A stretch of 48,007 bases of DNA from Acidobacteriota bacterium (GCA_027622905.1 JAQBVV010000008.1:1-48007), one strand, 5' to 3'. Counted from the first letter of the stretch, positions 33,260 to 44,603 are shown. Numbers and translations are program-made. The notes: generated by a model from the sequence alone, not told the origin.

Positions 33260-34594
33260 TCACTGCCGGAAGGCGCCGTAGTACACCGGCACGCCCGCCA
33301 GGACGATCGCGAACGTGACGCCTGTCCAGAGCGGATCGGCGATCAGCGCGCTTCCCACCAGGTACATCACCGCCGCGACGAACACCGCCGGCACGAAGGG
33401 GTATCCCGGTACCTTGTACGGTCGTGGCAACTCAGGTCGTGTTCGGCGCAGCCGATAGAGTCCCGCGATCGCCAATCCATAGAACGGCCAGATCGACAGG
33501 ACGAATGTGTCGGCCAGTTGCTCGAAGGTGCGCGTGAGGACAAACAGCACGCCAAGAGCCGTCGCCAGCGCGATCGCAATGTACGGCGTGTGATACCGGG
33601 GATGCACGCGTGCCACGACCGGGAAGAACAGCTTGTCGTCGGCCATCGCGAAGAAGACCCGAGGCGCCGACAACATGACCGCCATCAGCGCACCAAAGGT
33701 CGAGATGGTGACGACGACCGACACGAATGCCACGCCGACCTGCCCGAACACCGCCTGCATCGTATCGGCGGCGATCAGGGGTGATGTCGCGATCGTGTCG
33801 ACGGGGCTGACGTACAGGTACGCGGCATTGACGGCGAGGTAGATGGCGATGATCGCCAGCGTGCCGACCACGATGGCGCGTGGAAGTGTGCGCTGTGGGT
33901 CGGCGACTTCGCCGGCCGCAAACGATAGATCGGCGAAGCCGTCATACGCCCATAACACGGAGATGAGCGCGAGGCCGAGAACCCCCGCATCGACCGGGGC
34001 AGATGCCGCCGTGAAGTTGGCGCCTGACGCGCCGGCGCCCCCACCGAGCGCAAACGACGCGAGTACGAGGAACGCGAGCGCCGCGAACTTGGCGATGCTC
34101 GACGCACCCACGACGGCCGCGCCGATGTGCACCCCGCGAATGTTGATGACGCCGGCGACGAGCACTGCGCCTGCCGCGACCAGATCCGTCACGGTGCCGA
34201 TGCTCGCTGGGTCGTAGCCCAGCGAGCGCAGCAGGTACTCGCTGAACACCTTTGAGATCGCCGCCGTCGCTGAGGCTCGGATCAGGACCAGTTCCGACCA
34301 GCCGAACAGAAAGCCGGCGAGCCTGCCCCATCCTTCTCGCAGGAACACATACCATCCCCCGGTGTACGGCAGCGATGCGGCGAGCTCGGCCACTGACAGG
34401 GCGCCGCACAACGAGATCAACCCACCGGCTATCCAGACACCCAGCATGAGGGTCGGGTCCGGTACCCTGGCGGCGATCGACGCCGGAGTCCGAAAAATGC
34501 CAGAGCCGATGGTGAGACCGACGACGATGCCGACCGATCCCCAGAACCGGAGCCGGCGGGGAAGCACGTTGGTCGGTCGCGGCTCGGCAGACAT
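33260..34594 (-). CDS. APC-family amino acid permease
   Basis: A 444-residue secondary transporter with about twelve helices. The first helix carries the substrate-binding GLTIGSGIFRTP typical of APC amino-acid/polyamine transporters. Further landmarks are GGLISLCGALSVAELAASLPYTGGWYVFLREG and the YHTPYIAIALATALGVLF motif before helix 9. It is an L-type/general amino acid transporter by overall look; the substrate is not determined. The ATG at 34594 (MSAEPRPTN) has a TACCCT hexamer eight bases upstream, so it is probably leaderless; the frame stays open to 34648. It is divergent from mrfA. The IS3 relic abuts its 3' end. Confidence 0.9.
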   Translation of the reverse strand: MSAEPRPTNVLPRRLRFWGSVGIVVGLTIGSGIFRTPASIAARVPDPTLMLGVWIAGGLISLCGALSVAELAASLPYTGGWYVFLREGWGRLAGFLFGWSELVLIRASATAAISKVFSEYLLRSLGYDPASIGTVTDLVAAGAVLVAGVINIRGVHIGAAVVGASSIAKFAALAFLVLASFALGGGAGASGANFTAASAPVDAGVLGLALISVLWAYDGFADLSFAAGEVADPQRTLPRAIVVGTLAIIAIYLAVNAAYLYVSPVDTIATSPLIAADTMQAVFGQVGVAFVSVVVTISTFGALMAVMLSAPRVFFAMADDKLFFPVVARVHPRYHTPYIAIALATALGVLFVLTRTFEQLADTFVLSIWPFYGLAIAGLYRLRRTRPELPRPYKVPGYPFVPAVFVAAVMYLVGSALIADPLWTGVTFAIVLAGVPVYYGAFRQ

Positions 34595-34602
34595 TGGCGG
34601 AT

Positions 34603-34608
34603 AGGGTA
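34603..34608 (-). promoter_or_regulatory. Putative -10 element of the APC permease gene
   Basis: TACCCT on the minus strand, eight bases before the ATG at 34594. Confidence 0.3.
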
Positions 34609-34700
34609 TCTCATCGCGAAGGGCCGCCGGCCAAGCTGGCAATGCCACAATTTAAACGTAAAAATCGTACTTTCGAGTGGACCTTCGCCTTTATTGCGCT

Positions 34701-34706
34701 TAGTAT
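34701..34706 (+). promoter_or_regulatory. Putative promoter of mrfAB
   Basis: TAGTAT with TGGACC (34678-34683) exactly 17 bases upstream. The ATG is ten bases downstream, giving a leader of a few bases and no Shine-Dalgarno sequence. The surrounding 34650-34710 stretch is noticeably AT-rich. Confidence 0.5.
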
Positions 34707-34716
34707 CGTCCGAGTC

Positions 34717-37311
34717 ATGTCACCGAAGCGTCAGCTCGATTCGGAACTGGGGGTGATGCGCTCGCCCCGTGGGGAGGCCAGTGTGCCCGCGTGGGACGGT
34801 GCGCGTCGCGGAGGGGATCGAGAACTGCAGACGGTACTCGATCGGCTCACGGGGGGCGTCTCGGAGCGTCCAGATGCCCCCGATGGTTGGGTGACGGCCG
34901 TGCGGGTGCTGCAGGCGCGCTCGGCTGCGTTCGCTCCGTGCCCGGCAGGGCTGAACGACCGGCTGCGCGGCGTATTCAAGGCTCGTGGTATCGAGCAGTT
35001 CTACACGCATCAGACCGCTGCGGTCGAGCATGCGCTGGGGCGCCGAAACGTCGTGGTGACGACACCGACCGCATCGGGAAAGACGTTGTGCTACAACGCG
35101 CCGGTACTGAGCACGATCCTCGGTGACCCTGCGGCTCGCGCGCTGTACCTGTTTCCCACCAAGGCGCTGGCGCAGGATCAACTGGCCGAGCTGCATGCCC
35201 TGGCGGACGCGCTGTCAGACGACGAATCGCCGATCGGCGTGTTTACCTACGACGGTGATACGCCGCAGGACGCCAGGCGCGCGATCCGAGGACGGGCGCA
35301 CATCGTGCTCAGCAATCCGGACATGCTGCATTCGGGAATCTTGCCCCACCATCCCCGATGGGCCAAGCTCTTCGAGAATCTTCGGTATGTCGTCATCGAC
35401 GAACTGCACGCGTATCGCGGCGTCTTCGGCAGTCACTTGACCAACGTGCTGCGTCGGTTGCGGCGAATCTGTCGCCACTACGGATCGAACCCTGCGTTCA
35501 TCTGCTCGTCGGCCACGATCGCGAATCCTCGTGAGCTTGCCGAGTCGTTGGTGGAGGAGCCGTTCGAGCTTGTCTCGGAGAACGGCGCGCCTCGAGGCGA
35601 GAAGGCGTTTCTGTTCATCAATCCTCCGGTCGTCAATCAGCAGCTTGGCATTCGGCGTTCGTACCTCAGCGAGGCGCGGCGCATCAGTGGCGAGTTTCTC
35701 AAGCGAGGGCTCCAGCTGATCGTGTTTGCCCAGAGCCGCCTGTCCACCGAGATCCTGACGACGTATCTCAAGGATGACTTCGAGGGCCCTCCTGGCACGC
35801 GCGAGCAGATTCGCGGCTACCGGGGAGGCTACCTGCCGAAGCGGCGCCGGGAGATAGAACGAGGCCTGCGCGAAGGCGCCGTGCGTGCCGTGGTCTCGAC
35901 CAGCGCGCTGGAGCTCGGGATTGACGTCGGCGCGCTCGACGTCTGCGTGATGGCCGGGTACCCGGGCACGATTGCTGCGACGTGGCAGCGAGCCGGGCGT
36001 GCGGGACGCCGACAGGGGCGGTCGGCGGCCGTGCTCGTGGCCAGTAGCGCGCCCATCGATCAGTTCGTCGTCAGACATCCCGCGTACTTTTTCGAGGCGT
36101 CGCCTGAGCGGGCGTTGATCGACGCAGACAATTTGCACATCCTGGTCGATCACGTGAAGTGCGCGGCGTTCGAGCTGCCGTTCGCGACCGCAGAAGCGTA
36201 CGGCCGGAAGGACGTGCAGGAGGTACTGCGGATTCTGGCGGAGAGTGGTCTCGTGCATTGCACCGGGAGCGCTGATGCGGCGCCCCAGACCGACGACGAG
36301 GGGGTGTGGCAGTGGACGAGCGAGTCGTACCCCGCCGATGCGGTGAGTCTTCGAGCTGTGTCGTCAGATAACTTCGTCGTCGTGGATCTCACCAGGGGCG
36401 CAGAGGTCATCGGTGAGACCAGTTTCTCCAGCGGCCCCGCCACGTTGCATGAGAAGGCGATCTATCTTGTCGAGGGGACGCTCTATCAGGTCGAGCGACT
36501 GGACTTCGAGGCACGGAAGGCGTTTGTCCGGAGGAGCGACTGCGACTACTACACCGACGCGATCACGCACACCAAGGTCACCGTGCTCGACACGTTCGAC
36601 CGTGGTGGGGGTCCAGGGGAACCGTCGATCGTGCCGGCGTCGGCCTATGTCGCAAGGACGGCGGCCAACGCCGGGGAGACGCGGGCCCACGGCGAGGTGC
36701 ACGTCTCATCACGGGTCGTTGGCTTCAAGAAGATCAAGTTCTACACCAACGAGAATGTTGGTTCGGGAGAGCTGGACCTGCCAGAACAGGAGATGCACAC
36801 CACGGCGTACTGGCTGACCGTGCCGAGGTCGGTCATGGCGGCGCTGCCGTACGCGCCGGACGACAGACGCGATGGCGTGGTCGGGCTGTCGTTTGCGATG
36901 CGACAGGTCGCGCAACTGCTCCTCATGTGCGATCGGCAGGACATCGGTATTTCGCTCGGAGCTGGTCAGCACGCGGAGGACACGGACTTGCACCGCGGCG
37001 CCTGCGGCGGAGGCAGTTGGATCGAGGGACAGGCCCCTGGACGCGGCCTGGACTCCGAGCTGTCGGATGAGCCGAGCGTATTCATCTACGACAACTGCCC
37101 TGGAGGGATCGGATTCAGCGAGCCGCTGTTCCGGATGCACGTCGAACTCCTCACGCGTACACGCGCGTTGATTGCCAGCTGCGCGTGCGAACGGGGCTGT
37201 CCGACGTGCGTGGGTCCCGTCGGCAACACGGGGCCGCTGGCCAAGGTCGCGGCGCTGCGCATCCTTGATGAGATCGCCGCGCAGTCGATGAACCAGGTGG
37301 GGGCGGCATGA
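34717..37311 (+). CDS. mrfA: MrfA-family DNA repair helicase (YprA-like, DUF1998)
   Basis: An 864-residue superfamily 2 helicase. Motif I is TPTASGKT, II is DELH (VVIDELHAYRGVFGSH), III SSATIANP, V STSALELGIDVG, VI QRAGRAGRRQG. The C-terminal DUF1998-type domain ends with four cysteines in CACERGCPTC, a zinc site characteristic of the YprA/MrfA family. In Bacillus subtilis MrfA is a 3'-5' helicase that works with MrfB to repair mitomycin C adducts without UvrA. The ATG at 34717 follows a TAGTAT -10 by ten bases; the open frame to 34594 is unlikely. It overlaps mrfB by ATGA, as expected for partners. Confidence 0.93.
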   Translation: MSPKRQLDSELGVMRSPRGEASVPAWDGARRGGDRELQTVLDRLTGGVSERPDAPDGWVTAVRVLQARSAAFAPCPAGLNDRLRGVFKARGIEQFYTHQTAAVEHALGRRNVVVTTPTASGKTLCYNAPVLSTILGDPAARALYLFPTKALAQDQLAELHALADALSDDESPIGVFTYDGDTPQDARRAIRGRAHIVLSNPDMLHSGILPHHPRWAKLFENLRYVVIDELHAYRGVFGSHLTNVLRRLRRICRHYGSNPAFICSSATIANPRELAESLVEEPFELVSENGAPRGEKAFLFINPPVVNQQLGIRRSYLSEARRISGEFLKRGLQLIVFAQSRLSTEILTTYLKDDFEGPPGTREQIRGYRGGYLPKRRREIERGLREGAVRAVVSTSALELGIDVGALDVCVMAGYPGTIAATWQRAGRAGRRQGRSAAVLVASSAPIDQFVVRHPAYFFEASPERALIDADNLHILVDHVKCAAFELPFATAEAYGRKDVQEVLRILAESGLVHCTGSADAAPQTDDEGVWQWTSESYPADAVSLRAVSSDNFVVVDLTRGAEVIGETSFSSGPATLHEKAIYLVEGTLYQVERLDFEARKAFVRRSDCDYYTDAITHTKVTVLDTFDRGGGPGEPSIVPASAYVARTAANAGETRAHGEVHVSSRVVGFKKIKFYTNENVGSGELDLPEQEMHTTAYWLTVPRSVMAALPYAPDDRRDGVVGLSFAMRQVAQLLLMCDRQDIGISLGAGQHAEDTDLHRGACGGGSWIEGQAPGRGLDSELSDEPSVFIYDNCPGGIGFSEPLFRMHVELLTRTRALIASCACERGCPTCVGPVGNTGPLAKVAALRILDEIAAQSMNQVGAA

Positions 37312-38753
37312 ACCTCGCGGATCGGCTTCGTGCCGTCGTGCGGCCGGGTGATCCGGCTGGTCTGGCGCGCCCGTCTGAGGTTCCCGGACTCTCTGGTGTC
37401 GCGGACGCAACTGCGATCCAGGCACGCGCGGATGGTGCGGCAGACGTGCTTGGCGGAGAGTGGCGCACGGCGAGGGGGGCGAGTGGGGCGAGTGGGGCGA
37501 GTGGACTGTCAGCGCCGGCGGGCTCTTCAGCCAGCGCTGATTCGTCGGGTCGCCTGGCGACCCGACCTCGCCATGTCGTGATCGATCGGCACTATCCAGC
37601 GGGGCATCGTTTCGGACGCACGGCCCTGGCCGATTGCCTTCCAAATGACGACGGACTGTGGCCACGGGCGGGTCTGCTGTTGTCAGGCGACGGCGCCCGG
37701 GACGCGCTTCGTGGCAGGTTGCTGTTTTTCGATCTTGAGACCACTGGGCTTGGAGGTGGGGCGGGAGTCTACGCATTTCTTGTTGGGTGCGGCTGGTTCG
37801 ATGGAGCGACGTTTCGGACCAGGCAGTACTTTTTGAGCAACTATGCCGCTGAGCGGGGGTTGCTCCAGGATGTCGCCGATACGATGGCCGCCTTCGGTGC
37901 GCTGGTGACCTATAACGGGAAGAGTTTCGACCTGCCGTTGATCGATACCCGGTTCCTGTTTCACCGCGTGTCTGGGTCTCACGGCAGCCTGGCGCATCTC
38001 GATTTGCTCCATACCGCGCGGCGGCTGTGGCGGCCTCCAGTGCCAGTGTCTTCTTCGGCGGGGGCCGGAGAACGACCAGCTGCGGTGCCGTGCCGACTCA
38101 CGCATGTCGAGGAGACGGTTCTCGGTCACGTGCGACAGGGAGATGTCCCAGGCGCCGAGATTCCGTCGCGTTATTTTCACTATGTCAGAACGGGCGACGT
38201 GCGCCAGCTCGAAGCGGTGCTGGAGCACAATCGTCTCGATCTGCTCGCGCTCGCGATGTTGACGGCGACCGCGGCGAATCTCCTTGAACAGGGCGCGGGT
38301 GGCGCACGCACGGCGCGCGAGGCGCTCGGTCTTGGGCGATTGTTTGACCGCGCCGGCATGGGCGCTGAGGCACGAGCGTGTTACGCCAGAGCGGCGGGCG
38401 TGGTTCCCGCGGGTGCTCGGTTTGCCGACGCCGACGCGCTCACGTGCGCTGAGGCGTTGCGCGCGTTGGCAGTGCTCTGCCGACGTGAGCGGCGGCACCC
38501 CGAGGCTGCCGAGGCCTGGCGGGGCGTGCTCGGGCTGCGGCACTGCCCGCCACGGATCGCTCAGCAGGCCTCCGAGGCGTTGGCCGTGCACCACGAGCAC
38601 CGGCTGGGGGATCTCAGCGCGGCACGCCACTTTGCGATGCACGCGATCAGATTTCCAGGGAGTCACAGCCGGGTGCGTGCCGCACGTCACCGCCTTGCGC
38701 GTCTCGATCGCAAGCTCGGTGTGGTGTCGGTTCCCCCGGCACCGCTGTTCTAG
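37308..38753 (+). CDS. mrfB: MrfB-family DEDDh exonuclease (YprB-like)
   Basis: A 481-residue protein. Residues ~135-315 form a ribonuclease H-like 3'-5' exonuclease domain: DxE (D142, E144 in FDLETTGLG), D209 in TYNGKSFDLPLIDTRF, and the final His...Asp in EHNRLDLLAL. This DEDDh set and the YprB-like LFFDLETTGLGGG start identify MrfB, the nuclease partner of the MrfA helicase. The C-terminal ~150 residues are helical with TPR-like repeats. The N-terminal ~90 residues are low complexity and include a short Gly-Ala-Ser repeat from 37470. It overlaps mrfA by ATGA. Confidence 0.92.
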   Translation: MNLADRLRAVVRPGDPAGLARPSEVPGLSGVADATAIQARADGAADVLGGEWRTARGASGASGASGLSAPAGSSASADSSGRLATRPRHVVIDRHYPAGHRFGRTALADCLPNDDGLWPRAGLLLSGDGARDALRGRLLFFDLETTGLGGGAGVYAFLVGCGWFDGATFRTRQYFLSNYAAERGLLQDVADTMAAFGALVTYNGKSFDLPLIDTRFLFHRVSGSHGSLAHLDLLHTARRLWRPPVPVSSSAGAGERPAAVPCRLTHVEETVLGHVRQGDVPGAEIPSRYFHYVRTGDVRQLEAVLEHNRLDLLALAMLTATAANLLEQGAGGARTAREALGLGRLFDRAGMGAEARACYARAAGVVPAGARFADADALTCAEALRALAVLCRRERRHPEAAEAWRGVLGLRHCPPRIAQQASEALAVHHEHRLGDLSAARHFAMHAIRFPGSHSRVRAARHRLARLDRKLGVVSVPPAPLF

Positions 38754-38916
38754 ATCAGGCTGGCGTTCGGAATCAGGCTGGCGTTGTAATGCTGGCGTGG
38801 GGTGCGGCGGGTCTGGCGCGGATTTCATTTCCGCGTGGCGGACCGTCGAGGTACTCCCCGCGGCATGCGTCGACTGCCTGCGGTTCCTCGGAAGCTACGC
38901 GCTCACGAAATCCGCG

Positions 38917-39204
38917 CTAGGCGGTCGCCGCCGCCTTGGGTGGTTTCGCGACGCGAGGCTTGGCCGCCCTTGCAGCTTTTGCGGCGAGTTTCCGCTGCTC
39001 CGACGTTTGCGCACCAAACTTCTTGGTAAACCGCTCGACGCGACCTTCGGTGTCGATGAGTTTCTGGCGGCCGGTGAAGAACGGATGGCACGCCGAGCAG
39101 ATCTCAAGGTGCAGTTCCGATTTGGTCGACCGCGTCTTGAACGTGTTGCCGCACGCGCAGCGCGCTTCGACCTCTTGATATGCCGGGTGGATCCCCTCTT
39201 TCAC
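38917..39204 (-). CDS. rpmE: 50S ribosomal protein bL31
   Basis: A 95-residue bL31 of the zinc-binding type. It begins [24 protein letters not shown], with Cys pairs CAC and CSAC ([26 protein letters not shown]) as zinc ligands. It bridges 50S and 30S subunits. The C-terminal ~25 residues are an unusual Lys/Ala/Pro-rich tail (about 70 residues is usual). GTG start with AAGGAG six bases upstream; the open frame to 39264 is not used. An extended -10 (TGCTATAAT) lies about 35 bases upstream. Confidence 0.95.
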   Translation of the reverse strand: MKEGIHPAYQEVEARCACGNTFKTRSTKSELHLEICSACHPFFTGRQKLIDTEGRVERFTKKFGAQTSEQRKLAAKAARAAKPRVAKPPKAAATA

Positions 39205-39237
39205 AGCGAACTCCTTCGGAACACGGATAAAAGAGGA

Positions 39238-39246
39238 ATTATAGCA
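39238..39246 (-). promoter_or_regulatory. Extended -10 promoter of rpmE
   Basis: TGCTATAAT on the minus strand, a full extended -10 consensus. The predicted start near 39231 leaves a ~27-base leader carrying AAGGAG. It overlaps the palindrome TATAGC-ATGC-GCTATA (39240-39255). No -35 match, as expected for an extended -10. Confidence 0.6.
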
Positions 39247-39275
39247 TGCGCTATACTCGTGCATTCTGACTGTAT

Positions 39276-39385
39276 CTGACTCACGTTCGTCCGGGTCAGG
39301 CTTACCTGAGCTGGTCTTGCCTGACTCTCTAGTACCTGACTCTCTCGCCTGATTCTCTTGCCTGACTCACCCTATTCGGACTCAC
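39276..39385 (+). repeat. Imperfect CCTGACTC repeats upstream of the GT2 gene
   Basis: CCTGACTC or close variants occur about seven times (for example CCTGACTCTCTAG, CCTGACTCTCTCG, CCTGATTCTCTTG, CCTGACTCACCC, GGACTCACCC), mostly at intervals of 12-16 bases. They span the rpmE/glycosyltransferase divergent spacer and run to just before the GTG at 39403. Confidence 0.7.
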
Positions 39386-39402
39386 CCTCGTCGGGCTTGC
39401 CT

Positions 39403-40164
39403 GTGCCGGCAGCGTCGCTCATCCGTCCAGACCTGTCAGTCGTTGTCCCGGCGTTCAACGAGGGAGACACGATCGGAGGTTGCCTCAGGGACCTGCAAGC
39501 CCACCTTGAGGGGTTGAGCCTCACCTGGGAGATCGTCGTGGTCGACGATGGAAGCACCGACGGCACGAGAGGCGTCGTCGAGGAGTTCACGAAGGCGGAG
39601 CCTCGTATTCGCCTGGTGACTGGCGCGAGGGCCGGGAAGGGCGCTGCGGTGCGGCGAGGCATGCTGGAGGCCCACGGTGCATGGCGGTTCATGGCTGATG
39701 CAGACCTGGCGATGCCCCTGGACAATCTCGATCGGTTCCTGAGCCTGGTCGACGGCGCGTCGCCTCCTGATGTGCTCATCGGCTCGCGGGAGGCCCCGGG
39801 GGCCGAGCGGCAGGGCGAGCACTGGCTCCGCTATGTGATCGGGCGTGTGTTCAACAGGTACGTGCGCATGCTTGTCCTGCCCGGTATCACAGACACGCAA
39901 TGCGGGTTCAAGCTTTTCAGCGCCGCAGCCGTTGAGCACCTGTTCCAGCGTGTGACCGTTGGCGGATTCGCCTTCGATGTGGAACTGCTTGTGCTGGCGC
40001 GCCGTGCCGGCTACGAGATTCGAGAGGTGGGGATCGCGTGGCATGGCCGTCCGGATAGTCGCGTCGCGGTGACTCGCGGCGCCGCGGCCTTCGGAGACGT
40101 GCTTCGCGTGTGGTGGAACGCCTGGACGGGGAGGTACGGGCGTCGGTCCGCGCCCAGAGGTTGA
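39403..40164 (+). CDS. Polyprenyl/dolichyl-phosphate glucosyltransferase-like GT2
   Basis: A 253-residue GT-A fold enzyme like ALG5 (dolichyl-phosphate beta-glucosyltransferase). Motifs: LSVVVPAFNEGDTIGGCL, VVDDGSTDGTRG, the DxD as FMADADLAMP, GITDTQCGFKLFSAAAVE (highly typical of ALG5/DPM-like enzymes) and the acceptor-side FDVELLVLARRAGYEIREVGIAW. No C-terminal transmembrane helices, so it charges a polyprenyl-phosphate from the cytosolic face. The first ~45 bases of the open frame (TTG at 39358) lie in the CCTGACTC repeat tract and read as noise, so I place the start at GTG 39403. No Shine-Dalgarno sequence is visible and the start is uncertain. Confidence 0.88.
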   Translation: MPAASLIRPDLSVVVPAFNEGDTIGGCLRDLQAHLEGLSLTWEIVVVDDGSTDGTRGVVEEFTKAEPRIRLVTGARAGKGAAVRRGMLEAHGAWRFMADADLAMPLDNLDRFLSLVDGASPPDVLIGSREAPGAERQGEHWLRYVIGRVFNRYVRMLVLPGITDTQCGFKLFSAAAVEHLFQRVTVGGFAFDVELLVLARRAGYEIREVGIAWHGRPDSRVAVTRGAAAFGDVLRVWWNAWTGRYGRRSAPRG

Positions 40165-40175
40165 GTCTTGCGCCG

Positions 40176-41558
<1,383 letters not shown>

Positions 41559-42157
41559 AGTTCTTCCAATCCTTCCCCTGACTGCGCTGACACCAGCGAG
41601 ATGGGGACGTCAAACAACGATTTGAGTTCACGATCGTGGCGCGAGCGCTGGGCGCGCGTCAATTTGTCCACTTTGGTACCGACGATACTGCGCGGACAGG
41701 GCTGCGACCGCAACCAGCCCCAGGCATCCAGATCCGATTGAAGGCCTGGATGCCGCACGTCAATCAGGAGCAGCGCGCCGATAGCCTTTCGATCGGCTGC
41801 ACCGCCGACCCGAAATTCGTCGGGACGCGTCTTCCGACCTTCCGCCCTGGCAAAGTACGCGTCGGTCAGCCGGCTGAACTCCGCACCCGACGCATCGCCG
41901 CCTCGGGCATACCCGTATCCCGGCAGATCAACCAGGTAGAACGCCGGCCCCAGCCCTCGCTTGACGCGATAAAAGTTGGCAAGACGGGTCTTGCCTGGTG
42001 CGGCACTCGTGCGAGCCACCTTCTGCCTTGCCAGCGCGTTGATTAGCGTCGACTTGCCAACATTGGATCGTCCGATCATGGCGACTTCCGCCAACCGGTC
42101 GCGCGGGAAATCGTCGACGCCCGCCGCACTCGTGACGAACTCGGCAGAAATCCGCAA

Positions 42158-44542
42158 CTAATGTGTGCGGGTATCTCCCGCGTCCACGGCTTCCGCCACG
42201 ACGGGGGTGGCGGGGATACGTGTCGGCAAAGGTCCGGCGAGGGCAATCTTCAGCACTTCGTCCATCGTTGACACGAGATGCAGGTCAAGCGCATCGAGGA
42301 CAGACTTCGGAATGTCCGCGAGGTCCTTCTCGTTGTCGCGCGGCAGAATGATATTGGTGACCCCGGCTCGGTGGGCCGCGAGTACCTTCTCCTTGATTCC
42401 GCCGATCGGCAGGACCTTGCCGCGCAGGGTGATCTCGCCGGTCATGGCCACATCGCGCCGCGTTGGAATCTTCGTCAGGGCCGACACCAGTGTGGTGGCC
42501 ATTGTGATCCCTGCTGATGGCCCGTCTTTCGGGATCGCGCCTTCGGGCACGTGCACGTGGATATCGATCTTCGAATGGAAGTCTTCCGGCAGGCTCAGTT
42601 CAGCGGCCTTCGAACGCACGTAGCTCAACGCAGCCTGTGCCGACTCCTGCATGACGTCACCCAGCTTCCCGGTCAATGTCAACTTCCCCTTGCCAGCCAT
42701 GAGCGTGGCTTCGCTGACGAGCAGTTCGCCCCCGACTTCGGTCCACGCGAGGCCGGTGGCGATCCCCACCTCGTTCTGTTCCTCGGCCATGCTCGGGCGG
42801 AAGCGCGGCACGCCAAGATGCGTGGTCACGCCTTCGGCCGTGATCTCTTCCGTGTACGCTTTGCCCTGATCAACGACCTTTCGCGCGACTTTGCGGCAGA
42901 TGGACGAGATTTCTCGCTCGAGGTTCCGAACACCCGCCTCGCGCGTGTAGCGCTGAATAATGGTCTGAATGGCGTCCTGACGAATGACGATGTTCTTCTT
43001 CGTGAGGCCCGAGCCTTCGATCGCCTTTGGCGCCAGGAAGCGCATCGCAATCTCCGTTTTTTCCTGTTCGGTGTACCCGGCCAGTTGCAGCACTTCCATG
43101 CGGTCGCGCAGGGCCTGGGGCACCGTGTGGAGCACGTTGGCGGTGCAGATGAACATCACGTGCGAGAGGTCGTACTCGACGTCGAGGTAGTGGTCAAGAA
43201 ACGAGCCGTTTTGCTCGGGGTCGAGCACTTCCAGCAGCGCGGCCGAGGGGTCGCCACGGAAGTCCATCGACATCTTGTCGATCTCGTCCAGGAGAAAGAC
43301 CGGATTCTGCGTGCCGGCCTTCTTCATCATCTGGATGATCTGGCCGGGGAAGGCGCCGATGTACGTGCGCCGGTGCCCGCGCACCTCCGCCTCGTCGCGC
43401 ACGCCGCCGAGCGACAGCCGAACGAACTTGCGATTCATCGCGCGCGCGATCGACTTGGCCAGCGATGTCTTGCCTACGCCGGGAGGCCCGGAAAACGTCA
43501 AGATGGTGGCCTTGGGCTTTCTGACGAGCGAGCGGACGGCCAGAAACTCCAGGATCCGGTCCTTGATCTTGTCGAGACCGTAGTGGTCCTCGTGCAAGAC
43601 GGCTTCAGCGTGCTTCAGGTCCCGGTTCTCGCGCGTCTTCTTGTACCAGGGGACGGCGATGAGCCAGTCGAGGTAGTTGCGCGACACGGTGGCCTCGGCC
43701 GACATCGGAGGCATCGCTTCGAGTCGCTTCAACTCCTGGACGGCCTTCTCCTCCACGTCCTTCGGCATCTTGGCCTGCTGAATCTTCTTCTTCAGCTCGT
43801 CGACCTCGTCGCCCTTCTCGTCCTTGCGACCAAGCTCCTTCTGGATCGCCTTCATCTTCTCGTTGAGGTAGTACTCCTTCTGCGCCTTCTCCATCTGCTT
43901 CTTCACGCGAGACTGGATTCGGCGATCCACCTGGAGCTTGTCGACTTCGATTTCGAGGATGCCGGCGATGCGGTTCAGGCGTTCGAGCGGGGAGTTGATC
44001 TCCAGCAGGTTCTGCTTCTCGTCCACCCCGACGAGCAGGTGAGCGGCGATGGTGTCGGCGAGCTTGCCGGGGTCGTCCACGCGGACGGCTGCGATCATCG
44101 CGTCGTAGTGAAGGTTGTTGGACAACTTGACGTACTGCTCAAACAGCGTCACCACGCGACCCATGGTGGCCTCGACGTCGCCAGCCGCCTCCTTCTGCTT
44201 CGCCAGGACCTTGATCACGACGCGGTAGAAGCCCTTGTCTTCCTTCCACTCGACGGCTCGTGCCCGATCCACGCCCTCGACGAGGACCTTGATGTTGCCA
44301 TCAGGCAACTTGAGGCTCTGTACCACGTTGGCCACGCAGCCCATCGTGTACACGTCGTCAGGCTTCGGATCGTCGATCGACGCGTCGTGCTGGACGGCGA
44401 GGAAGATCCGCTTGTCCTTCAGCAGCGCGTGCTCCAGCGCACGCGTCGATGACGGGCGTCCAATGACGAACGGCATCATCATGTGGGGGAAGACGACCAC
44501 GTCCCTGAGCGGGACGATCGGGAGCGTTTCGTAGACTTCCAT
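42158..44542 (-). CDS. lon: ATP-dependent protease La (Lon)
   Basis: A 794-residue LonA protease. Residues ~1-205 form the substrate-binding domain ([19 protein letters not shown]), followed by a coiled-coil ([21 protein letters not shown]-like), then the AAA+ core with Walker [12 protein letters not shown] and FLLDEIDKM. The protease domain has the Ser-Lys dyad: Ser in [12 protein letters not shown] and Lys in [14 protein letters not shown]. It degrades misfolded and regulatory proteins. The start is ATG with AAGGA upstream. The stop is immediately followed by engB. Confidence 0.97.
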   Translation of the reverse strand: MEVYETLPIVPLRDVVVFPHMMMPFVIGRPSSTRALEHALLKDKRIFLAVQHDASIDDPKPDDVYTMGCVANVVQSLKLPDGNIKVLVEGVDRARAVEWKEDKGFYRVVIKVLAKQKEAAGDVEATMGRVVTLFEQYVKLSNNLHYDAMIAAVRVDDPGKLADTIAAHLLVGVDEKQNLLEINSPLERLNRIAGILEIEVDKLQVDRRIQSRVKKQMEKAQKEYYLNEKMKAIQKELGRKDEKGDEVDELKKKIQQAKMPKDVEEKAVQELKRLEAMPPMSAEATVSRNYLDWLIAVPWYKKTRENRDLKHAEAVLHEDHYGLDKIKDRILEFLAVRSLVRKPKATILTFSGPPGVGKTSLAKSIARAMNRKFVRLSLGGVRDEAEVRGHRRTYIGAFPGQIIQMMKKAGTQNPVFLLDEIDKMSMDFRGDPSAALLEVLDPEQNGSFLDHYLDVEYDLSHVMFICTANVLHTVPQALRDRMEVLQLAGYTEQEKTEIAMRFLAPKAIEGSGLTKKNIVIRQDAIQTIIQRYTREAGVRNLEREISSICRKVARKVVDQGKAYTEEITAEGVTTHLGVPRFRPSMAEEQNEVGIATGLAWTEVGGELLVSEATLMAGKGKLTLTGKLGDVMQESAQAALSYVRSKAAELSLPEDFHSKIDIHVHVPEGAIPKDGPSAGITMATTLVSALTKIPTRRDVAMTGEITLRGKVLPIGGIKEKVLAAHRAGVTNIILPRDNEKDLADIPKSVLDALDLHLVSTMDEVLKIALAGPLPTRIPATPVVAEAVDAGDTRTH

Positions 44543-44587
44543 GTGGGTCCTTGTGATCCGGAAACCGGAGGGTCTCCGCGACTGAGG

Positions 44588-44603
44588 GGCCGACGCTTTC
44601 GGC

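Noticed and set aside
37470-37510. GAGTGGGGC repeat in mrfB as a mobile-element signature
   Set aside because: The three units are in frame and give Gly-Ala-Ser in a low-complexity linker, so slippage is the simpler explanation.
39276-39385. Possible CRISPR array from regularly spaced CCTGACTC units
   Set aside because: Units are short and variable, the spacing is 12-16 bases and there are no cas genes.
42551-44452. A 633-residue open frame on the plus strand, antisense to lon
   Set aside because: It mirrors the lon codons (Leu/Val/His/Asp-rich low complexity) and has no ribosome site or family match. The minus strand encodes an intact Lon.
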